Of a DNA stretch of 64,000 bases, positions 49,755 through 58,166 are shown one piece after another. Numbering within the stretch: the stretch's first letter is position 1; every line of letters starts with the position of its first letter. The position numbers were made by a program, and so were the translations under genes. The stretch comes from JBILXY01 sp044378055 (GTDB lineage Bacteria > Patescibacteriota > JACMRA01): the NCBI GenBank assembly GCA_044378055.1, contig JBILXY010000002.1, positions 1 through 64,000 of the forward strand, in the 5' to 3' direction. Below the pieces are notes generated by a model. The model ran no database searches. It was not told the origin of the DNA and worked only from the letters and a program-made list of their open reading frames with translations.

Positions 49755-50825
49755 TTACCCTTTCCCCTCTTCCTTCTTAGAAAATACTTTTTGGTGTAAA
49801 TCTCTTATTTGCCAGTCGCTTACATGGGTGTAAATTTGAGTGGTGGAAATGTTGGAGTGTCCTAAAAGTGTCTGAACTGAGCGTAAATCTCCTCCTTCGG
49901 TTAAAATTTTAGTGGCAAAACTGTGACGAAGTGTGTGAGGTGTTATGTGTTTGTAAATTCCTAAACGGTTAGCATAACTTTGTAACATCATTTGCACCAT
50001 TCTGGAAGTTAAAGGCTTTTGTTTCTTCAAATCTTTGGTCCTATTTTTACTGAATGAAATAAACAACCATGGGTTTTCGTCGTTTCCTCTTAAATGCAGG
50101 TATTCGTGGATTGCTTCCACTGCCACAGGGGCCAAAAAAGCCGAACGAACTTTACCACCTTTACCCTGAATTAAAAGCTGATTCTCGGAAATTCTATCAT
50201 TTTTAGACAAGTTTTCTTCTGGAATAATTTCTTCATTCTCTAAATTATTCTGGTCTTGCAAATCGCTAGATTCAATGGCTAGACTATCTTCTGTCCTTTT
50301 AGAATAATCTGTTGGAATTTGTGCCTTTTTTAAACTAAGCAGTTCCGACAAACGCAGTCCAGAGCCAAATAGTGTTAGCACAATAGCTTGGTTTCTTTTT
50401 TTCTGAACATCAGCCACCTTGTGTGAATCTTGAATAATTACTTGAACCAGTTTTTGAACTTCAGCGTCGCTTAAAAATTCAATTTTTCTCATTCTAGTTT
50501 TAGGTAATTCAAGCCGGTCTGGAGAAAGCACCAAAGCCCCATTTTTAATTAAAAATTTTAGAAAAGAACGCAAAACCACAATCTGATAGGCCTGGGTTTT
50601 CAAACTAATTTTGTCCCCTCGAATAGATTCTTGCTTGTTCAAAAATACCCTATACCTATTTACAGTATCCATATCAATCTGATTTGTTCTAACAATTCCA
50701 GTTTTATCTAAAAACTTTTCAAATCTCTCCATAGTAGCCCTGTAATTTCTTACAGTATTAAGTGAATACTGCTTGGTTAGTTCGCAATAAAGCAAAAAAT
50801 CCTCCATATCTCTTTTGAACGACAT
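49755..50825 (-). CDS. Tyrosine recombinase (Xer-like)
   Basis: A site-specific recombinase of the XerC/XerD/XerA type. The N-terminal SAM-like core-binding domain (MEDFLLYCELTKQYSLNTVRNY) is followed by the catalytic domain. The first Arg is in GSGLRLSELL and the Lys in GKGGKVRSAFL. H-x-x-R is in HTLRHSFATKIL, His in LLGHSNISTTQIYTH, and the nucleophile is Tyr in IYTHVS. An acidic 40-residue insert lies between the Arg and Lys motifs (about 175-215). No mobile-element genes or att sites are seen nearby, so chromosome-dimer resolution is the likely role. Confidence 0.88.
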   Translation of the reverse strand: MSFKRDMEDFLLYCELTKQYSLNTVRNYRATMERFEKFLDKTGIVRTNQIDMDTVNRYRVFLNKQESIRGDKISLKTQAYQIVVLRSFLKFLIKNGALVLSPDRLELPKTRMRKIEFLSDAEVQKLVQVIIQDSHKVADVQKKRNQAIVLTLFGSGLRLSELLSLKKAQIPTDYSKRTEDSLAIESSDLQDQNNLENEEIIPEENLSKNDRISENQLLIQGKGGKVRSAFLAPVAVEAIHEYLHLRGNDENPWLFISFSKNRTKDLKKQKPLTSRMVQMMLQSYANRLGIYKHITPHTLRHSFATKILTEGGDLRSVQTLLGHSNISTTQIYTHVSDWQIRDLHQKVFSKKEEGKG

Positions 50826-50869
50826 AATAATGATTAACTAAAATGACTTCGTATAAATGTCAAACTTTT

Positions 50870-51997
50870 TTAGCTATCTCTTGCAATAAGGTAAGCAGAC
50901 ATATCTCTGATAAATGTTATTCCATTATTATCTTTATCAAAGGAAGAATAAATTATATCCAAAGCTTCTGCGTTTTCTTTTTGACACCTATCTTTTATTT
51001 GATCGACCACTCCACTTTCAATCATTTTTTGTTTAAGCTGATCAATTTCTGAATTGGAAATATTTGCATTACCAAGTTGTTCTTTAAGTATTAGTCTTTC
51101 CTCATCATTTAACTGATTATAATAAGTGGACATCATTAAAGTTCTTTTTCCTTCAACAATATCAGCTTTGCTTGGCTTACCTGTTTTATTTTCATCACCA
51201 AACAAACTAATTATATCATCAGTAAGCTGATAAACTAAACCAATTTTTTCACCAGCAATGTTAAAAGAGGCAATTTGGGAATCTGAAGCGCCAGCCAAAG
51301 TTGCCCCAAGTAAAAGTGGCTTCTGAATTGAATAATTTCCAGACTTCAAGATTAACATATGTTCAATGTTGGCAGGATCTAAAGTATCAAAATCGGCCAT
51401 TCCAACCCCATAACAATCGTCTAGCTGGCCTGAGATAAGTTCAAATTGCATTTGATAAAACAGGGTTTTCATAGCATCTACGGCTGGGGAAGAGGGCAAT
51501 TTACCAATTACTTCCTGTGAAAGCATGTAGGCGAAATCTCCGGCTAGAATTGTTGCCCCCAAAGCAAAATGATTTGCTCTATTTTCTAGATTCTTATGGA
51601 GACCAGGATGATTATCTAACAAATCTTGCTTAAAATAATCTTGGTAAAAACTTTGAACCGTTGGCGAACCTCTGCGGGTTAAAGATTCATCAATAATATC
51701 GTCGTGAATTAGGGCGAAGGTGTGAAACAATTCCAATGCAATTCCAACTTGAATTATTGTTTCCATTTCTTGCTTGTTTGGGGCTTTTCCTGAGGCAAGA
51801 AAACCAAAATAAGTTAGTGCAGGTCTAATTCTTTTTCCAGCGGATTTAACTTCTAAAATAACCCGGTAAATTTCTTTAAGATTTATTTCTGCAGTTGGGT
51901 TTATATGTGATGCTTGCTGAATTTTGTTAAGCAAAAATATGCTTAGTTGATTGTCGAAATTGGTTTTAAAATCAATCAGCTGTTCCTTAAAGTTCAT
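50870..51997 (-). CDS. Polyprenyl diphosphate synthase
   Basis: Condenses isopentenyl diphosphate onto an allylic primer to make polyprenyl diphosphate, probably for cell-wall lipid carriers. The first Asp-rich motif is ALIHDDIIDESLTRRG. The second is QLTDDIISLFGDENKTGKP, where the fifth position is Ser, followed by KADIVEGKRTLMM. The layout resembles the actinobacterial-type GGPP synthase subgroup. ATG 51997 is chosen; the upstream in-frame TTG at 52045 is part of a TTGACA hexamer and unlikely to be a start. Product chain length cannot be read from the sequence. Confidence 0.88.
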   Translation of the reverse strand: MNFKEQLIDFKTNFDNQLSIFLLNKIQQASHINPTAEINLKEIYRVILEVKSAGKRIRPALTYFGFLASGKAPNKQEMETIIQVGIALELFHTFALIHDDIIDESLTRRGSPTVQSFYQDYFKQDLLDNHPGLHKNLENRANHFALGATILAGDFAYMLSQEVIGKLPSSPAVDAMKTLFYQMQFELISGQLDDCYGVGMADFDTLDPANIEHMLILKSGNYSIQKPLLLGATLAGASDSQIASFNIAGEKIGLVYQLTDDIISLFGDENKTGKPSKADIVEGKRTLMMSTYYNQLNDEERLILKEQLGNANISNSEIDQLKQKMIESGVVDQIKDRCQKENAEALDIIYSSFDKDNNGITFIRDMSAYLIARDS

Positions 51998-52059
51998 AAG
52001 TATTGAATATTCTACAAAATTGGGGTAAAGGGTGTTCCTTGTCAATTTAATCTTTCAAA

Positions 52060-52088
52060 TAAAAAATCCGACAAACAATCTGTCGGAT
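52060..52088 (-). terminator. Terminator of the 67-aa membrane protein gene
   Basis: ATCCGACA/TGTCGGAT 8-bp stem, 7-base loop, then TTTTTT on the minus strand. Confidence 0.85.
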
Positions 52089-52101
52089 CAAAATTAGCAG
52101 A

Positions 52102-52305
52102 CTATTCTACAAACCAACAAATACCAAAGACAATAAAGAAACAAATTAGAGATCCAAGCCCCTGTTGTATTTCAAATATTTTAATGGCTTCTGAAATCGA
52201 TATTGCGGTGGAATATCCACTTAGCCCTTTTGCCAAAAGAGCAATCGAGAATCCAAGAAATCCAAAGGCAATTATATACAAAATATCGCGATAACTAATT
52301 TGCAT
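52102..52305 (-). CDS. Small two-helix membrane protein (67 aa)
   Basis: Not recognised. Two hydrophobic helices (ILYIIAFGFLGFSIALLAKG and LGSLICFFIVFGICWFV) are joined by an amphipathic segment. A GGAGG Shine-Dalgarno lies 6 bases before the ATG, and a strong terminator follows. Function unknown. Confidence 0.65.
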   Translation of the reverse strand: MQISYRDILYIIAFGFLGFSIALLAKGLSGYSTAISISEAIKIFEIQQGLGSLICFFIVFGICWFVE

Positions 52306-52474
52306 TTATTCCTCCAAAATGATCTTATTATTTAATAATCTCTAAAATATATCATAGTCAAATTATCCCTTCTCTATGTTGATTTAAAATAGATTATAAA
52401 AAAGCCTGAATAATCATTATTTCATAAGTTTCAAACAACCTTGATTTGTTGAGTAATGTCTAAATTTAGCAACG

Positions 52475-52495
52475 AAAAAGGTCTCTTGTGAGACC
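52475..52495 (-). terminator. Terminator of the 70-aa membrane protein gene
   Basis: GGTCTC/GAGACC stem with a small loop, then TTTTTC on the minus strand. Confidence 0.75.
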
Positions 52496-52519
52496 ATAGA
52501 TAGTGATGCTTGTTAAAGC

Positions 52520-52732
52520 CTAGTTTATATTCCACCTTGTCTTATTTTCAGAAAGTAAGATTGTGAACGCTAAAACGCCGGGCAGCAAGGTAAACGCCGA
52601 GAAGCAGCAAAATGCAAATTTTAGGTTGATGTCTTGAGTTGTAAAAGCTGAAATCCAAGCGACAGCGCCTGTCAACGATGCTAATATAGCACTTAGTAAG
52701 AAGAATGTACGGCCATTACATGGATTTTTCAT
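52520..52732 (-). CDS. Small two-helix membrane protein (70 aa)
   Basis: Not recognised. Two hydrophobic helices (FFLLSAILASLTGAVAWISAF and FAFCCFSAFTLLPGVLAFTILL). A purine-rich AAGAGAG lies about 7 bases before the ATG, and a terminator is downstream. Its layout resembles the neighbouring 67-aa protein, but no clear sequence match is seen. Confidence 0.6.
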   Translation of the reverse strand: MKNPCNGRTFFLLSAILASLTGAVAWISAFTTQDINLKFAFCCFSAFTLLPGVLAFTILLSENKTRWNIN

Positions 52733-52788
52733 GAAAATCTCTCTTATTGCATGTGCGCTTTTACCCTTGGTTATAACCTAACTTTTCG

Positions 52789-54156
52789 TCAAATAAATGC
52801 TAGTACAACCATTACGCCATAAAATATAACACAAGCTAAAACAGACAATATATTAAACATTCTAGGCTTAGTTTCATTGGGTAAGCTTAAGTTTAATTTC
52901 AGCAAAAATATTGGATATAAAGCCATAATAAAAGCAGATGTGGTAGCAGAAATTTGTAATAAACCTGCTGGTTGATTAAACCCAGGAATAATAGCAGTAA
53001 ACAGCAAAATAACCATTCCTATAACCGCAGATAACTGACTTAATCTTTCAGATTTGAATTTAGAAAAAACCTTTGAGCCGGTATTTTTAAGAAGCCTGCC
53101 GGTGGCATCTAAAATAGTCATCTGTGCCATGAAGAACAGAAGAAAAATTCCCAAAGCCCAAGCAAAGCCTGCTCCAAAAGTTAATTGATTTAATTTATCT
53201 ACTTGAAAAGTTAAAATGCCAAAACCAACTTTATTTGAACCAGGAAGTAAAACTGCTGAAATAATGGCGATTAGAAATATTCCTACAAAATTTCCCAGAT
53301 AAAATAAAATGAAGTGTTCCTTCCAAATTAAACTCCACCAATTTTTAAAGTTATTAACACTTTCTTCATTCCAAACTATATTCAAATCAGCTGAAGTTTC
53401 CCGATTTACAATGTTACTCTGTTTTGTAGATAAAGAATTACCAACAAGAGATTGTTCATTCTTCATTATTAATTCTTCATTATTAATTTCTAATTGCTGA
53501 TTGATTCCGTAACCTTTCTTTGAAACCCAGTCGCTTTGCACTAAATTCAAAACACCAGCCACTCCACCAAAGGCCAACGCCGAGACAAAAGTAATCCTAT
53601 CATTATTTTTAGGCCACCAACCACTTTCAAAGTTAAATTTAATATTTGCTAAATCTGGGGAAAGCCGAATTAAGGTGTATATACCTATAGTTAAAATAAT
53701 TAACAGCCCGAACCTAGCAATATTTTCCAAAATTTGGTAACTTTTTTTACTCTGCCAAATTAAGATCTGAAACCCAAGTAAAACCAAAGCAAACCAAGCT
53801 CCGTAACTGCCAAAGCCAATTGTATAGGCAAAAATATTTCCAGCAATAGAAATCCAAGCTGGCCAGGCAAGACTAATAATAATTCCAAAAATGAACAATG
53901 GCCCCAGCCAAGAATGTCTGTCAATCATGCCTTTTAAGGTATTTTTTCCAGTTACAATAGAGTATCTTTCAATTTCCAAATTTACCATGAACTGCAAGAA
54001 CAAAATTAATGGAACTGCCCACAAAATGGTTAAAGAATATCTACCAACTAAATCTGGCCATAAAAGCATTTCACCACCATTAAGGCTTAAAGCCACAAAA
54101 ATAATAGAAGGACCAAGTAGTTGCCACAAAGTTTTTTTAGCCGCAGGAAAAATCAT
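52789..54156 (-). CDS. Nramp-like metal ion transporter
   Basis: About eleven hydrophobic helices with the Nramp arrangement. LLGPSIIFVALSLNGGEMLLWPDLVG occupies the place of helix 1, but the D-P-G-N motif is replaced by L-N-G-G-E, so metal selectivity is uncertain. MAQMTILDATGRLLKN corresponds to the helix 8-9 region. A hydrophilic insert of about 50 residues (around 225-275) interrupts the cytoplasmic loop and looks like translated AT-rich spacer. ATG 54156 is preferred over TTG 54162. This is the only gene in the window ending in TGA; an in-frame TAA follows five codons later. Confidence 0.75.
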   Translation of the reverse strand: MIFPAAKKTLWQLLGPSIIFVALSLNGGEMLLWPDLVGRYSLTILWAVPLILFLQFMVNLEIERYSIVTGKNTLKGMIDRHSWLGPLFIFGIIISLAWPAWISIAGNIFAYTIGFGSYGAWFALVLLGFQILIWQSKKSYQILENIARFGLLIILTIGIYTLIRLSPDLANIKFNFESGWWPKNNDRITFVSALAFGGVAGVLNLVQSDWVSKKGYGINQQLEINNEELIMKNEQSLVGNSLSTKQSNIVNRETSADLNIVWNEESVNNFKNWWSLIWKEHFILFYLGNFVGIFLIAIISAVLLPGSNKVGFGILTFQVDKLNQLTFGAGFAWALGIFLLFFMAQMTILDATGRLLKNTGSKVFSKFKSERLSQLSAVIGMVILLFTAIIPGFNQPAGLLQISATTSAFIMALYPIFLLKLNLSLPNETKPRMFNILSVLACVIFYGVMVVLAFI

Positions 54157-54231
54157 AGACAAATTGTACTCAACTCAAGAATTTTGGTAAAGTTACTTTA
54201 CAAACCAAGTAAGTAAATTCAACAAGATATT

Positions 54232-55314
54232 ATGAAAAAAGTACTTATCTTCCTTTTGATTATAATTATAGTTGCAATATCCATAATTGCCCTTTATAGA
54301 TTTAAAAATAAAGAGGAAACCAACTCGCGAAACTTTTCCAACACTACTTTAAATAACTCAGGCACTTCTGGTACAAATAATGCAGTGCAAAACGATACTT
54401 ACACCCAAAAACTAATTGACCAAGTTAAAACTGGTGGATCGACCACAGGAAAGGGTACTGCCTTGAAAATTGATGTTTCAGGAACAATCCGCGATTACAT
54501 TTTATATCTACCACCAAATTTTAATAAACTGGAGAAGCTGCCGCTAGTGTTTGAACTTCACGGTGGAGAAGGAGATATGAATAAAATGCAAAATTATTCT
54601 AACTTTAACGACATCGCCTCTAAACATGGTTTTGCAGTAGTTTACCCAAATTCGCTAGATGGAAACTGGAACGACGGTCGTTTGAATCAAGCTGATATTA
54701 AGAACAAATTGGGCGACGATGTTGGTTTTATTTCCAGTCTAATTGATTCTTTGGTTCAAAATGCTAAAATAGACCCTGATAAAGTTTATGCAACTGGTAT
54801 TTCTAATGGAGGTTTCATGACCCAAAAATTAGCTTGCGATATTGGTAATAAACTGACAGCTATCGGCCCAATTGCAACCGCAGTACCAACCAACTATGTT
54901 ACAGATTGTAAGCCTGCAAAACCTATTCCTATAATTTGGTTTCAAGGTACAACCGACCCATTAATTCCTTTTAATGGTGGCGATTTAGTTACTAAAAGCT
55001 TATTTGGAAATTCGACTAGAAAAGGTACTGTTCTTTCTTCCCAAGATTCTTTAAAATTCTGGATGGATAATAATGGTGTCTCTGGAAGCCCAGTTATAAC
55101 ACAATTAACTGACCTAGATAAAAATGACTCTAGCGATATTACACACTTTTCATATTCCTCCAGTAGAAATGCTCCTATTGAATTTTACAAAGTAAACGGC
55201 GGAGGCCACAGCGTGCCTGGTTTAATTCAGTATTTACCCAAAATTATTATTGGAAATGTGAATGGTGATGTTAAAGCCGAAGAACTAATCTGGCAATTTT
55301 TCCAGCAGTATTAA
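54232..55314 (+). CDS. Anchored esterase of the PHB-depolymerase/LpqC family
   Basis: The N-terminal helix VLIFLLIIIIVAISIIALYRF anchors the protein. A Ser/Thr/Asn-rich linker leads to an alpha/beta hydrolase. LPLVFELHGGEGD is the oxyanion region and TGISNGGFMTQ the Ser nucleophile elbow. WFQGTTDPLIPFNGG supplies the acid, and NGGGHSVPG the His. Members of the family hydrolyse polyhydroxybutyrate, feruloyl or acetyl esters; the substrate here is unknown. It faces outward and probably works on surface or environmental polymers. Confidence 0.83.
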   Translation: MKKVLIFLLIIIIVAISIIALYRFKNKEETNSRNFSNTTLNNSGTSGTNNAVQNDTYTQKLIDQVKTGGSTTGKGTALKIDVSGTIRDYILYLPPNFNKLEKLPLVFELHGGEGDMNKMQNYSNFNDIASKHGFAVVYPNSLDGNWNDGRLNQADIKNKLGDDVGFISSLIDSLVQNAKIDPDKVYATGISNGGFMTQKLACDIGNKLTAIGPIATAVPTNYVTDCKPAKPIPIIWFQGTTDPLIPFNGGDLVTKSLFGNSTRKGTVLSSQDSLKFWMDNNGVSGSPVITQLTDLDKNDSSDITHFSYSSSRNAPIEFYKVNGGGHSVPGLIQYLPKIIIGNVNGDVKAEELIWQFFQQY

Positions 55315-55399
55315 GAATAATACAATCTAAGCAAAGTTACACCCAAATTAAGCTTACCCGCCTTCAACATTTTTCCTGTGTTGGGGTTTAAGTTTTAAA

Positions 55400-56650
55400 T
55401 TAGCCTCCGATTGTTGAAGTAATAATTCTTGTATAAAGCCTATTATCAGAACCTCTTGCAGATTGAACGCTTCCGCTTAAAATTCCTGGATTATATTCAG
55501 GAGTATGTTCTTCAACAGATATGTTATTATTTAGAGTAATTCCAGTGTCTTGTACCCAGTTTAAACCAGTTGCAAAACCAAAACTTGTAGAAGTTGAATT
55601 TGGATTTTCTACAGCGTATAGCTTTTTATCAACACCCATTACATAAGCACGCATTGCATAATTTGTTCCGCAACCCAGGTTTATAGAAAGTGCAGTAGAT
55701 GGTTTATCTGCAGCTTTTAAACTGCCTAATCTTACCCAGTTGGTCCAAGTAAGGCCGTCATCAGAATTTCTAAAGTAAATACCTAAATCTGTACCCCTTA
55801 CAAATTGCATAACTTTGCCACTTATAGAAGTACCCACATTATCAGTATCAATTCCTGGGAAAGTGCTTGGTTCGTCTAAAATAGTAATTCCTCCACTATT
55901 TCTTGCCCAAGTAGACCAGGTAGTTGCGTCTGTTGTATATCTACTATACAATCCGTTGTCTGTTCCTCTAGCGAACTGAATTAATGTGCCGTTACGCTCG
56001 AATTGCTCGGTTCTTGATGCTAAAGTAATTGAACCCCCTCTTACCCAATTAGTCCAGCTTGTTCCGTCAGTACTTACTCTGGTATAAAGTCCATTGTCTG
56101 TTCCGTGACCTGTTTGAACTAATTTTTGATCAAATGTCATGGTTGAAGAGTTGTAAACTTGGAAATGTGAAACAGTTGGTTTTGATTTCAAAGTTATAGC
56201 TCCGCCTCTTACCCAGTTTGTCCAGGTTGTTCCGTTTGTAGATGTTCTAGTGTACAAAGCATTATCTGTTCCATATGCTGTTAAAACAAAAATCTTAGTA
56301 GAACCACTAGTTGTTTGGAAACCAATTACTTCTGGTTCTGTTTTAATTGTAATTCCATTTCCTTCTTGCCAGTTAGACCAATTACTTTCAGAAACTGTAA
56401 GTTGACTTGCTATTCTTGTATAAAGTCTATTGTCTGTTCCTCTAATAGCTTGAATTAAAATTTGAGGAGTTGATGATGAGCCAGGAAGGGTTGCAAAAGA
56501 AGCTGGTGAACTTATTGTTGCCGAATTAGCCTGCCAAGGACCAACATAGGTGCAGGTGTTAAAAGCCGCTGCATTGGCTTGAATATTTGGGGATATTAAT
56601 GTTGCACTTATTAATAAAAGTGTACTAAACAATTTTGTAACATTTTTCAT
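55400..56650 (-). CDS. Secreted seven-bladed beta-propeller, lectin-like (paralogue 1)
   Basis: A Sec signal peptide (about 1-27, ending ANAAA) precedes six full repeats of the pattern xxGTDNxLYTR...W..W.. (GTDNRLYTR, GTDNALYTR, GTDNGLYTR, GTDNGLYSR, GTDLGIYFR, GVDKKLYAV). The C-terminal GSDNRLYTR strand, together with an N-terminal W-x-x-x-x-A-T-I-S-S segment, would close a seventh blade. The pattern resembles fucose-binding PLL-type propellers. It is a tandem duplicate of the next gene. Exported and probably sugar-binding; this is an inference. Confidence 0.72.
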   Translation of the reverse strand: MKNVTKLFSTLLLISATLISPNIQANAAAFNTCTYVGPWQANSATISSPASFATLPGSSSTPQILIQAIRGTDNRLYTRIASQLTVSESNWSNWQEGNGITIKTEPEVIGFQTTSGSTKIFVLTAYGTDNALYTRTSTNGTTWTNWVRGGAITLKSKPTVSHFQVYNSSTMTFDQKLVQTGHGTDNGLYTRVSTDGTSWTNWVRGGSITLASRTEQFERNGTLIQFARGTDNGLYSRYTTDATTWSTWARNSGGITILDEPSTFPGIDTDNVGTSISGKVMQFVRGTDLGIYFRNSDDGLTWTNWVRLGSLKAADKPSTALSINLGCGTNYAMRAYVMGVDKKLYAVENPNSTSTSFGFATGLNWVQDTGITLNNNISVEEHTPEYNPGILSGSVQSARGSDNRLYTRIITSTIGG

Positions 56651-56726
56651 GTACTTGTGATAAGAGCATGGATTTATGCTTCTGTCAAAACATTCAGAAT
56701 CATAAAAATAGATTGTAAATACAGAT

Positions 56727-56743
56727 AAAACCCCCGAAGGGGC
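56727..56743 (-). terminator. Terminator of propeller paralogue 2
   Basis: GCCCC-TTC-GGGGG hairpin followed by TTTT on the minus strand. Confidence 0.7.
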
Positions 56744-56773
56744 TATTAGTTTGAAAAAATTAATAATATTTAA

Positions 56774-58039
56774 TTATCCAACAACATTCGAAGTAATTAT
56801 TCTGGTATACAATTTGTTATCAGTACCACGAGCAGACTGCACATTTTGAGATTGATCGTTACCTATTACAGAAAAGAATGTAATATAATCTACCACTGAG
56901 ATATTATTACCTAGGCTAATATTAGTATCAACCTCCCAATCTAAACCATCACTAAACCCAAAACTACTTGACTGAGAGCTGGTATTTTCAACAGCATATA
57001 GTTTTTTGTCTATACCTTTAACATAAACTCTATTGGCATAGGCAGATCCACAATTCCGATTTATTGTACTTACAGCCTCGGGTCTTGCATCGGCGAGTAA
57101 ATTACCAAGTCTAAACCAATTTGACCAATTCAAAGCATCCACCGAGCTACGAAAATATATTCCTTTGTCTGTACCTCTAACGAACTGGAGAATTTTTCCT
57201 TGAATGGGCTGACCCAAGTTGTTTGAATCTGTAGCAAGATAAGTAACAGGCTGATCTAAAACAGTTATACCACCACTATTTCTAACCCAAGCAGACCAAT
57301 TTATGGCATCAGTAGTATTTCTACTATATAAGCCATTATCTGTTCCTCTGGCGAATTGCACTAATGTATAACCATCGATACTGCTGCCTGCCAAATATTC
57401 TTCAGTCGAAGAAGCGATAGTGATTGTTCCTGCTCTTTCCCAAGGTGTCCAAGTTATACCATCTAAGGTTCTTCGTGTATATAAACCATTATCAGTGCCG
57501 TATGCAGTTTGTACTAATCTTTGTTCAAAAACTGAAGTATCCGAATTAAAAACTTGTATTTCATTAAAAGAAGGCTTCTCTTTAATTGTAATCGAACCTC
57601 CTCTAATCCAAGGTGTCCATGTTAAACCGTTTGATGATGTTCTTGTGTACAGTCCATTATCAGTTCCAAAGGCCGACATTACAAAAATCAACCCAGAAGT
57701 GCTGGATAAAACAAATATTTCTGGCTCTTCTTTAACTGTAATTCCAGCCCCTTCCTGCCATGCTGTAAAATCGCTCTCAGATAAAATATTCGGACTGGTT
57801 GTAATTCTTGTGTACAATCTGTTATCTGTCCCTCTTATAGCCTGCAATAGTGATTGTGGGTCCACGACATCTGGAAGAACTGAGAATGCAACAGGAGAGC
57901 TAATTGTGGCAGTACTGGAAAACCACTGCCCTACTGAAACACAAGAATTGTAAGCAGCAGCTTTTAATTGAACATTTGGGATTACGAAGGTTGTTGCTAT
58001 AAATAAAGCAGAAAATAATTTTACACTTAAATTTTTCAT
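56774..58039 (-). CDS. Secreted seven-bladed beta-propeller, lectin-like (paralogue 2)
   Basis: Same architecture as its neighbour: signal peptide MKNLSVKLFSALFIATTF...LKAAA, then the GTDNxLYTR repeats in the same order and with the same special blades (GTDKGIYFR, GIDKKLYAV). The closing GTDNKLYTR strand is at the C-terminus. ATG 58039 aligns with the start of the paralogue; TTG 58057 is less likely. The two genes have separate terminators or gaps, so they are expressed as individual units. Confidence 0.72.
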   Translation of the reverse strand: MKNLSVKLFSALFIATTFVIPNVQLKAAAYNSCVSVGQWFSSTATISSPVAFSVLPDVVDPQSLLQAIRGTDNRLYTRITTSPNILSESDFTAWQEGAGITVKEEPEIFVLSSTSGLIFVMSAFGTDNGLYTRTSSNGLTWTPWIRGGSITIKEKPSFNEIQVFNSDTSVFEQRLVQTAYGTDNGLYTRRTLDGITWTPWERAGTITIASSTEEYLAGSSIDGYTLVQFARGTDNGLYSRNTTDAINWSAWVRNSGGITVLDQPVTYLATDSNNLGQPIQGKILQFVRGTDKGIYFRSSVDALNWSNWFRLGNLLADARPEAVSTINRNCGSAYANRVYVKGIDKKLYAVENTSSQSSSFGFSDGLDWEVDTNISLGNNISVVDYITFFSVIGNDQSQNVQSARGTDNKLYTRIITSNVVG

Positions 58040-58166
58040 ACAAGCTGTCAAAATCACTTATTATTTGAAGTCAAGTTTGGTAATTACAAGTTAACAAGAT
58101 TTAGCATAAAACATAAACACGCTCCGCATATAGAAAATACCTTTCAGCAATTCCAAAACCGCACTA

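Noticed and set aside
49755..50825. Tyrosine recombinase as the integrase of a mobile element
   Set aside because: No att repeats, phage or conjugation genes lie nearby. Its neighbours are housekeeping genes, so a Xer-like role is more likely.
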